Shown here piece after piece: positions 35,539-42,599 of a DNA stretch of 64,000 nucleotides. The position numbers were made by a program, and so were the translations under genes. Positions within the stretch are counted from its first letter, which is position 1. Every line of letters starts with the position of its first letter. Source of the stretch: Candidatus Zhuqueibacterota bacterium (GTDB lineage: Bacteria; Zhuqueibacterota; Zhuqueibacteria; Zhuqueibacterales; Geothermadaptataceae); assembly GCA_030950365.1 (NCBI GenBank), contig JAUZRQ010000045.1, positions 1-64,000 on the forward strand, given 5' to 3'. Below the pieces are notes generated by a model. The model did no database searches. It was not told the origin of the DNA and worked only from the letters and a program-made list of their open reading frames with translations.

Positions 35539-36048
35539 CTATTCTTCTTTTCTATAGACGACCAGGCGCATATTGGGATACTCGGATAAGCCGCACGTTC
35601 GCATCACTTTGACCAGTTGCGCGTACTGTAAATCCTTGTCGCCCTGAATCGTCACCTTGCCCGAAAATTTTACTCCGTAATCTTCTTCCATCTTTTTAGC
35701 ATGCTTAGCAAAATACAGAAGCTTGTCTTGCAGCGGTTTAATAACCCCGTTCTCCACCACACCGGGCTTGTTCTGGATCACATCCTGCAGCTTCACCACC
35801 GGTTCGTCGTTCACCATGATGATCTGCTTCGACACCACCAAATCCAGCGCCACTTCCGGTGGATTCTCAATGGTGGATTTAGGCAGGGTCAAATGCTGGG
35901 AGGGCGAAATGAGTTGGCCCTCGGTCGAATAGGTCTTTAACAGGAAAAGCAAGATGATGGTAAACATGTCCATCATCGAAGTTAGATTCAGCTTCGCCTG
36001 CCCCGGATCGGTTTTATGCTTTTTAATTCTGGATGGTATAAACGCCAT
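35539..36048 (-). CDS. ExbD/TolR-family protein with conserved membrane Asp
   Basis: A 169-aa single-pass protein of the ExbD/TolR family. The membrane helix (about 22-42) begins NLTSMMDMFTIILLFLL, with the proton-carrying Asp of the family in place. The periplasmic part (about 60-169) has the ExbD pattern of strands, ending with GDKDLQYAQLVKVMRTCGL. With the TolQ/ExbB gene two positions upstream it should form a proton-driven stator. It is the second of two adjacent exbD genes; the other lacks the Asp. GAGG lies seven bases upstream of the ATG. Confidence 0.9.
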   Translation of the reverse strand: MAFIPSRIKKHKTDPGQAKLNLTSMMDMFTIILLFLLKTYSTEGQLISPSQHLTLPKSTIENPPEVALDLVVSKQIIMVNDEPVVKLQDVIQNKPGVVENGVIKPLQDKLLYFAKHAKKMEEDYGVKFSGKVTIQGDKDLQYAQLVKVMRTCGLSEYPNMRLVVYRKEE

Positions 36049-36102
36049 CGCTCATCCTCGATTGTTTCGACGTTATCGGTTCCCGAATTCGCTCATGCAG
36101 CA

Positions 36103-36645
36103 TTACTGTTCGATGATCCCGGCACTCAACGATACCTGGGGGAACAGCACCACCTGTCGATGATTGATACTAATAGTTCTGGACGCATCCATGGTGCTGA
36201 CCAGGGTCTGGTAATCGATGCCGGGCTCTGCCTGGATGATGATATTCTCCAGGTCGGGGAATTTACCCTGCGCCTTCTGCTTGATTTCGTACAACTTTTC
36301 CGACAGGGCCTGAAAATCGAATGAGCCATCAGGCTTTTTGGGGATGGAGGGGCCGGCTCCGCTCTTGGGCCGCAGCACCGCCAGAGCGCTGGAAATGTAA
36401 AACCCCTCATCCGTAATGGACACTGTCAGGTCCAGGTTTTTCACCTTTTCCTGCGGTTTTTCGCTCACCGTTTTCACCGGCCCGGCAGCCGGCGGCAAAT
36501 TCAGCTCAATGCTGCCAATCTTGATAAACTCCGCCGATGTCAGCAGAAGCGGAATCAACACCACCATCAGGTTCATAACAGGGGTCAGGTTGGGTTCAAC
36601 CTCTTCCCCTTCGATGGTCCTGCGAAAAGATGGTCTGTACGCCAT
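36103..36645 (-). CDS. ExbD/TolR-family protein with Asn in place of the membrane Asp
   Basis: A 180-aa single-pass ExbD/TolR relative. Its membrane helix reads NLTPVMNLMVVLIPLLL: the position of the essential protonatable Asp of ExbD, TolR and MotB is Asn (AAC codon at 36573-36571). The periplasmic domain (about 50-180) is of normal ExbD type. The gene is intact and sits between the ExbB gene and the Asp-bearing exbD, so loss of Asp appears to be a designed asymmetry, not decay (inference). In ExbB5-ExbD2 type stators, a mixed dimer would carry only one proton-relay Asp. Confidence 0.88.
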   Translation of the reverse strand: MAYRPSFRRTIEGEEVEPNLTPVMNLMVVLIPLLLTSAEFIKIGSIELNLPPAAGPVKTVSEKPQEKVKNLDLTVSITDEGFYISSALAVLRPKSGAGPSIPKKPDGSFDFQALSEKLYEIKQKAQGKFPDLENIIIQAEPGIDYQTLVSTMDASRTISINHRQVVLFPQVSLSAGIIEQ

Positions 36646-36726
36646 AGTTCACTATACCCGGTTTATCGCATCCTGTTTATGCGTTGTTATGAATTGTGAA
36701 TGAAGAATGCACCCAATCCTTCGGCC

Positions 36727-37377
36727 TTACTGATTGCCGGTGATCAGGTTGATCAACTTCACCGTGTGCTCATCGATCTCGTCGATGATTTTGATGGTTT
36801 TGTTGTGCAAAAAGGTATAAACCAGGATCGATGGGATGGCGATGGCCAGACCGAGCAGTGTGGTGTTCATGGCGGTACTGATACCGGCGGCCAGCATGCG
36901 CGATTTCTCGGCCGCATCGATACCGGCGACCGACACTGAACGGAACGCCAGGATCAACCCCCAGATGGTGCCCATAAGACCGATCAGGGTGGCGACGTTC
37001 GCCAGCATGGCCAGAAAACCGGTGCGTTCCTGCAACTTCGGAATCACTTCCAGTGTACCCTCGTCAACCGAGTTCTGAATGGTTCGGAAATCGATGCTTT
37101 CACTTTCGGCAACTTTACGCAGGCCAGCGCCGACGACTTTCGGCAGGGCCTTGTTGGGGGCTGCTTCACACAGGGCCAGAGCGCGCTTGTATTCGCCCGC
37201 ACGTACCAGTTTGCGAATTTCCGCCATGAACTTCGGCGCATCGATGTTCGAGCGCACGATAATGTAATACGTCCGTTCAATGGCAATGGCGATGGCCACC
37301 GCCGCCACAATCGCCAGAGCTACCATGAAATAGAAACCACCGGAATCAGGGGAAAATCCAGCAATAATTTCACTCAT
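36727..37377 (-). CDS. MotA/TolQ/ExbB proton-channel protein
   Basis: A 216-aa inner-membrane protein of the MotA/TolQ/ExbB family, the channel ring of proton-driven envelope motors. Three membrane helices: near the N-terminus (VALAIVAAVAIAIAIERTYYII), and two later (ATLIGLMGTIWGLILAF and MNTTLLGLAIAIPSILVYTFL) with the conserved polar Thr residues of the channel. A cytoplasmic helical domain lies between the first and second. The start at ATG 37377 has GGAGG eight bases upstream; an in-frame ATG 15 bp earlier is disfavoured because it would lie before that site. Followed by two exbD genes and an AgmX/TonB-like gene. Confidence 0.93.
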   Translation of the reverse strand: MSEIIAGFSPDSGGFYFMVALAIVAAVAIAIAIERTYYIIVRSNIDAPKFMAEIRKLVRAGEYKRALALCEAAPNKALPKVVGAGLRKVAESESIDFRTIQNSVDEGTLEVIPKLQERTGFLAMLANVATLIGLMGTIWGLILAFRSVSVAGIDAAEKSRMLAAGISTAMNTTLLGLAIAIPSILVYTFLHNKTIKIIDEIDEHTVKLINLITGNQ

Positions 37378-37528
37378 CGAATAAACCTCCATTTTGAGTT
37401 TAAAGTCCTTTTTTCATAGGCACCCCACAACTCTATTTGGTGGGAACACCTATCCACTCAGGTGATTTCAGGTATTTTCGAATTTGGTTTTGGAAATTTG
37501 CGAAGGCGCTTGAACGACGTCCTCGTCA

Positions 37529-37930
37529 CTACTTTTTCAGTTTCTTCTGCCGCTTTTTCAGAATGGCTCTAAGGCGTGTCAATCGTTTGGCCGAATCCAA
37601 CTCCTCATCATACAGCAGTAGATTTTTGGGGATTTCTTTGATTTCGTGTTCAAACGTGCGATCGATAAAGGCGATCTCTTCCATATCCGCCTTGATACGT
37701 TTGGGGAAAATATCCACATTGGGCTTTTCCACCACCGCCTCGATGATGATCTCTCCCAGTTCAAACTCCGGCACGACGACTTTTTCCGCCGGCTTCTTTT
37801 TCTTGTCTTTATCGGCCGGCTTTTGCGCTGGCGGTTTTGCCTGCGACCTGGCCTTTTGAGGCTGCTGCCCCAGAGCCATCGCGGGCACTAGCCCCAGCAT
37901 CAGCGCGAAAACCAAACTCCATTTGCGCAT
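37529..37930 (-). CDS. small periplasmic protein of unknown function
   Basis: Not recognised. From ATG 37930 it has 133 aa: a signal peptide ending ALG / QQPQ (mature Gln), a Lys/Pro/Ala-rich linker (about 25-50), and a compact C-terminal part with a hydrophobic strand region (ELGEIIIEAVVEKPNVDIFP) and a basic tail ending in Lys-rich helix. AGGTGG sits five bases before the ATG. It lies 11 bp downstream of the giant TPR gene and upstream of ExbB, so it is probably a dedicated component of the same envelope system. The Lys-rich tail could contact peptidoglycan or membrane. Confidence 0.75.
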   Translation of the reverse strand: MRKWSLVFALMLGLVPAMALGQQPQKARSQAKPPAQKPADKDKKKKPAEKVVVPEFELGEIIIEAVVEKPNVDIFPKRIKADMEEIAFIDRTFEHEIKEIPKNLLLYDEELDSAKRLTRLRAILKKRQKKLKK

Positions 37931-37941
37931 CTCAACCACCT

Positions 37942-40900
37942 TTAATTTGCTTTCGGCAAAATGCCTTTATCGAACAGCAGATTTTCCTGCTCGCGTTTTT
38001 TCTGCACGCGAATTTCGGCTTCGCGTTTGGCCCAGCCCGGCAGGCTCTTCAGGAATACCAGGGCTTCCAGACTGCCCCCACTACGGTCATCATCGTGAAC
38101 AAACAACGCAATACGGTTCTTGCCGGAGGCCAGGAAATCGCTGAAATCGTGCACCTGCGGCGCGGCCTGCACACTGTCGAATTTCGCCTCGCTGATGAAT
38201 TCGCCGTTCACGAAAAGCTGATAGCCATCATCAGCCACGATTTGAATCTGCGCCATGACCGGCAATCCCGGCACGTCAAAATTCTTGCTGAAATAGACCT
38301 GGTGCACCGGCTCCTTTTCTTGCACAGCCACAGCGGTCTCCGCCGAATCGGTCATGGCCACCTGCAGCGAATCGCTGCTGTCGGTAACCGTGGCCTGCGG
38401 TGCCAGCGCCAGGGTGTCCACCGCAGCGGTATCCGCAGCCATGGCCGTCATTCCGGTGTCGACCACAGCCGGTCCGGACGGCCAGCGAAACCAGATGCGT
38501 TTCACGGCATAGCCGGGAAAGGCATGGGGCGAATCCACGACGGTGGCGGCAGGCCAGGCCGAATCATCGAAATCGGCCTCCATCCAGCGGTCACCGGGCT
38601 CGGGGGTGGCCTTCCAGGTCTCATCGGAACCGATGGTGAAATCATGGATATCCAACCCGAGAATACCGGCATATTCCTCCGGGTTCGTCCGCACCAGCGC
38701 AAGCACAATGTTTTCCGTATCTTCGTTCTGCAACTGATATTTCTGCACGGCGGCAAAGCCCTGTTCCAGAACCTCTTTTTTCGTGTCCAGCAGGCTGAAA
38801 TAATTGTCCTCGAACGTGAACAGACCGTCTTCGAGATAAGTCTCGCTGGACTGGCGCAATTTGGCTTCAAACGCTTTGCGGTGATGATTGGTCATCTGCG
38901 CCAGCGAATCCACCTTCAGCGAGAACCGGTTCACAAACCGGAACATGTCTTCTTCAGTGTTCAGCAACTCATAGTTCTGAATGTCCTGCTTGAGAGCGGT
39001 TTCAATCGTGTTTTCATAGGCGTGCACGGTTGCTTTGGCAAACGCGTTGCCGAAGTCGATGAAATTGGCCATTTCATCGGCAATACCCAAAGCCAGCACA
39101 TTGTCTTCGGGCAGCGTGGACAGGTACGCCGGCATGCGTTCTTCATAACCATGCAGCGCATCCCAGGCCAGCTTACTGTACTCCGCCGCGATGATGGCGT
39201 TGGTCGAGATGATTTTGCTGCGCGACGACTCAACCCACTGGTTGTCCAGGCCAAGCTCTTCGGCCTCCGCCAGGTTGCGAGCATGCGCCCGTACGATCTT
39301 ATCCACCAGTGGCCTCACGAACTTGCCAATCAACTGATTCCGGAATTCTAGAGCAGTAATCTTATCCAGCCCGGGCGGCAGAGGGGCATTAAGCAACTGT
39401 TGCACCGATGAAAAATTAATTTCGGCGATATCGTAAATGACCTCGGAAATCTTTTCATTTGAACGCTCGATCCATCGTTTGGCGATCCGCAGGGTAGAAT
39501 CAGCGAAGCTCACTTTCTCACCAGCTTTCGGCGATTCCAGACTATCACCATTGCTCATGGAGTCCCGGTACTGTTCAGAAATCCGCGTAAGTACCTCGCG
39601 GCTATTTTTGTAAGCTTCAAGAGCGCGTTCGTACAGCTCAGCCGCCGTTTCGTTAATCTCCTTTTTGGCCACAATACGCTTTTCGATCTGCGCTTCCGGG
39701 ATGTCCTGATTGGCCCAGGTTTCGGCAAAATTCTCATAAGCCATTCCAATCTTGAACGTGGCTTCATACAGGCGAATTGTACCATAAGCCGCCACACGCG
39801 CATAGTTATCCACAATTTCTAGCAGCATCTTTTTCTTGCGCTTTTTGGCCTGGGCCATGCGCTCCGGCGGCAACTTGAATTCGATTTGTATGTATTCACC
39901 AAATTTCAGATCCGTCAGCCGGAACAACGCCTCGGCGGCAAAAAACTCATTGGCATCTTTTCCAGCTTTTGCAAAGGCCTCACTCTTCTGAATGGCCTGC
40001 TGATATTCTTTTTTCGCCTGATCGAGCTGCCCATGGCTCTCGAAATATTCGCCTCGACGATAATATGTCTCTACCACGCGCGGCGAATCCGGAAAGCGTT
40101 GAGCATAATCGCCATAAATTTCATTGGCTTTATCGAAATCGCCAAGCTTCAAGTAATAGGTGGCGATATCGTAAAACAGGTCATCGGCGTCTTTGGAATT
40201 GGGATAGCGATCGACGAACTTTTTGTTGACTCGGATAGCGCGATTCCAGTCTTCTGCCTTCACATAGAACACCGATGCGTTGTACAAATGCGTTTCCGCC
40301 TTCACAGAATCGGGGTCTTCCTCAGCCAGCCGCTCGAAGGTCAGTGCCGCATTAGTGTAGTCTTTAAGTTCGCCGTAATCCAGAGCCATGTTATTGAGCG
40401 CTGAAATGTAGTACTGCGACTGCGGAAACCGCTGGGTGAGATTGGTGTATACTTCCACCGCCAGACTATATTCGCGAGCGCGATCGTATTCGAGGCCGGC
40501 GTTGAACATTGCCAGATCGGCGAATTCAGCATCCGGCACCTCTTCGGCCACGCGGCGGTATTCTTCCGCCGCCCGGAAGTGCTTCTCCAGATCGGCGAGG
40601 TTTTCGGCCTGCAGAAAAATCGCCTCGGCCAGCCGCTGATTAGCTTTTGCCACATATTCCGGGTTATGCGCCTTGCGCCGCAGCCTCTTGGCCACGATTT
40701 CTACACTCTTATAATCTAGCTTACCGAAATAGCTCTCCATCACCAGATATTCAGAATATTCGGCTAAGGGATGCTCAGGGAAATGCTTCAGTAGTGTTTT
40801 GAAATATTTCAGCGCATCCACGAAGTGATTTTTGTTGTAATAAATCGATCCCGCCTGACTCAGACGCTCCGGCGTATCATCATCAAATGGAAACAATTTT

Positions 40901-42585
40901 ATAAAATTATCGATAGCCTGCGTAAGCATGATCTCGCCTTCGGAGAGCGGGATGGGCTCGAGCTGCAGCGATTTGCGCAATTGACTGCTATCCTGCAACG
41001 CCTTTTCGCGCATCTCGCTCAGCGCTAGCGGCATCACTTCCTCGCGTTCCACCGTATCTGCGGCGGCAAGGTCCTGAGCAATGGCCACGGCGTTCTTCGC
41101 GGCATCCTTCTGAAATTGGGTATCCCAGTATTCGTTGCTGATTTTGATAAATTCTTTGAAGGCCGATTTGGGCATGTTCAATTTCGTGTCGAGAATCAAC
41201 GCCATGTTCCAGTGGATTTTCACGGCGTTGCTATCTTTCGGAAAGGATTTCAGGTATTCCCGGCTGTCTTCCACTGCCTGGTAATACAGGTTTTCATCGC
41301 CCGTTTCGTTGGCGGTTTGCACCAGCAGGTTGATGTTGGCGCGCATGGCCAGTTCGGCCAGCTCGTAGGCCCGCTTCCGGGCATCTTCATCATCGACGTT
41401 CTGCCACCAGTCCGAGCCCTCGCGGTAGTTTTGAAACAATTCCTTCCGGGCGAGATAGGTCTTTTGGTCATTGCCCATCTTGCGGTAGGCCTCCGCAATT
41501 TTCGCCTGAATCAGCGGTGCGTCCTTGGCAAACGGATACATGCGCAAAATGGTGTCATAGGCTTGAACAGCCATCTCGTATTCTTCTTTCACTTCCAGAT
41601 AGGCGTCGCCCATTTTTTTGAGAATATCGAATCCATACTCGCGGCCGCCGATCTCCTCGAGGTATTTGGCCACGCCATCCACGCCGCTGAAATCAAGAAA
41701 ACTGATGCCGATGTATTCGACCGATTCTTCCTTCAGGGCCGGGTTGGTAATACGATTGTTCGGATCGTATTTGCGCGCCTCCTCGATATCGTCGGCCAGC
41801 ATGGTGAAATAGGAGATGGCCTTCGGATAGTCGTTCAGGCGATAATAGCTCCAGCCGAGACGGTACAGCGCTTCATCGTAACGCGGGCTATCGGTGTAGG
41901 CCAGTATTTGCTTATAAATTTCGATGGCCCTTTCGATCTGATTGACCGGCGGATTGAAATAATACTCGGCCTGCCGCATCAGCACTTCGGGCATGTAGCG
42001 GCTATCCGGGAACATCTGAGTAAACTTTTCATACAGCGCAATGGCATCCTCGCGCTGGCCAACTTCTTCGGTCAGATAGGCGATGTTATACATCGCGTCA
42101 TCCAGCAACTGGCTATTGGGGAAATGATCAACGATGTACTGGTACAGCGCAATGGACCGCGAATAATCTTTCTTAGGTTCTTTGGGCAACTCAGCGATTT
42201 TTCCCTCGTCATAGAGGTCGAGCATTTCGCCGTATTTTTCTTGAGCGAACTGGTAATTTTCCTCGGCCTTTTCCAGATACAGCTCGGCCAGCCGGAACAC
42301 GACTTTATCGAGCACCCGACTATCGGGATGGTTGCGGATGAACGCCTCGAGATCGCGGATGCCTTTTTCGCGCAGCTTGATGCGCTCGGCTTCAAGACGA
42401 TCGCGTTCGGCTTGATAAAATTCCTTGTACGATAGCAATTCGTCCAGCGAATAGACGCGCAGCAGAGAATCCCCCAGCGCATCGACCGCCGCAATTGAAG
42501 CGATCGTCTGCTTGTTCTGCGCCTGTCCAGCAGCCGCAACCGCAACTGCAAAAGCCAAAATCATCATAAATGGATTTTTTTTCAT
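37942..42585 (-). CDS. giant secreted TPR protein with C-terminal carbohydrate-binding-like domain
   Basis: A 1547-aa exported protein. The signal peptide is followed by a predicted cleavage that leaves Gln (GQA / QNKQ). Residues about 40-1270 are dominated by tetratricopeptide repeats in at least three blocks, with recurring FPDS, AIALYEKF and YEEALY-like patterns, separated by charged helices. From about residue 1305 the sequence changes to beta-rich jellyroll-like: WMEADFDDSAWPAA, VYFSKNFDVPGLPVMAQIQI and ADDGYQLFVNGEFISEA, the signature of galactose-binding-like modules in glycosidases. That domain is split by an Ala/Thr/Asp/Ser-rich low-complexity stretch (about 1372-1420). It is the second gene of the TPR-ExbBD-AgmX operon. 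Function unknown; a periplasm-spanning or surface adhesion scaffold is one possibility. Confidence 0.85.
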   Translation of the reverse strand: MKKNPFMMILAFAVAVAAAGQAQNKQTIASIAAVDALGDSLLRVYSLDELLSYKEFYQAERDRLEAERIKLREKGIRDLEAFIRNHPDSRVLDKVVFRLAELYLEKAEENYQFAQEKYGEMLDLYDEGKIAELPKEPKKDYSRSIALYQYIVDHFPNSQLLDDAMYNIAYLTEEVGQREDAIALYEKFTQMFPDSRYMPEVLMRQAEYYFNPPVNQIERAIEIYKQILAYTDSPRYDEALYRLGWSYYRLNDYPKAISYFTMLADDIEEARKYDPNNRITNPALKEESVEYIGISFLDFSGVDGVAKYLEEIGGREYGFDILKKMGDAYLEVKEEYEMAVQAYDTILRMYPFAKDAPLIQAKIAEAYRKMGNDQKTYLARKELFQNYREGSDWWQNVDDEDARKRAYELAELAMRANINLLVQTANETGDENLYYQAVEDSREYLKSFPKDSNAVKIHWNMALILDTKLNMPKSAFKEFIKISNEYWDTQFQKDAAKNAVAIAQDLAAADTVEREEVMPLALSEMREKALQDSSQLRKSLQLEPIPLSEGEIMLTQAIDNFIKLFPFDDDTPERLSQAGSIYYNKNHFVDALKYFKTLLKHFPEHPLAEYSEYLVMESYFGKLDYKSVEIVAKRLRRKAHNPEYVAKANQRLAEAIFLQAENLADLEKHFRAAEEYRRVAEEVPDAEFADLAMFNAGLEYDRAREYSLAVEVYTNLTQRFPQSQYYISALNNMALDYGELKDYTNAALTFERLAEEDPDSVKAETHLYNASVFYVKAEDWNRAIRVNKKFVDRYPNSKDADDLFYDIATYYLKLGDFDKANEIYGDYAQRFPDSPRVVETYYRRGEYFESHGQLDQAKKEYQQAIQKSEAFAKAGKDANEFFAAEALFRLTDLKFGEYIQIEFKLPPERMAQAKKRKKKMLLEIVDNYARVAAYGTIRLYEATFKIGMAYENFAETWANQDIPEAQIEKRIVAKKEINETAAELYERALEAYKNSREVLTRISEQYRDSMSNGDSLESPKAGEKVSFADSTLRIAKRWIERSNEKISEVIYDIAEINFSSVQQLLNAPLPPGLDKITALEFRNQLIGKFVRPLVDKIVRAHARNLAEAEELGLDNQWVESSRSKIISTNAIIAAEYSKLAWDALHGYEERMPAYLSTLPEDNVLALGIADEMANFIDFGNAFAKATVHAYENTIETALKQDIQNYELLNTEEDMFRFVNRFSLKVDSLAQMTNHHRKAFEAKLRQSSETYLEDGLFTFEDNYFSLLDTKKEVLEQGFAAVQKYQLQNEDTENIVLALVRTNPEEYAGILGLDIHDFTIGSDETWKATPEPGDRWMEADFDDSAWPAATVVDSPHAFPGYAVKRIWFRWPSGPAVVDTGMTAMAADTAAVDTLALAPQATVTDSSDSLQVAMTDSAETAVAVQEKEPVHQVYFSKNFDVPGLPVMAQIQIVADDGYQLFVNGEFISEAKFDSVQAAPQVHDFSDFLASGKNRIALFVHDDDRSGGSLEALVFLKSLPGWAKREAEIRVQKKREQENLLFDKGILPKAN

Positions 42586-42599
42586 TGAATTACCATCAT

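Noticed and set aside
41116-42435. A 439-codon plus-strand frame opposite the giant TPR gene.
   Set aside because: The minus-strand TPR repeats are unambiguous; the antisense product is rich in Phe, His and Val with no domain.
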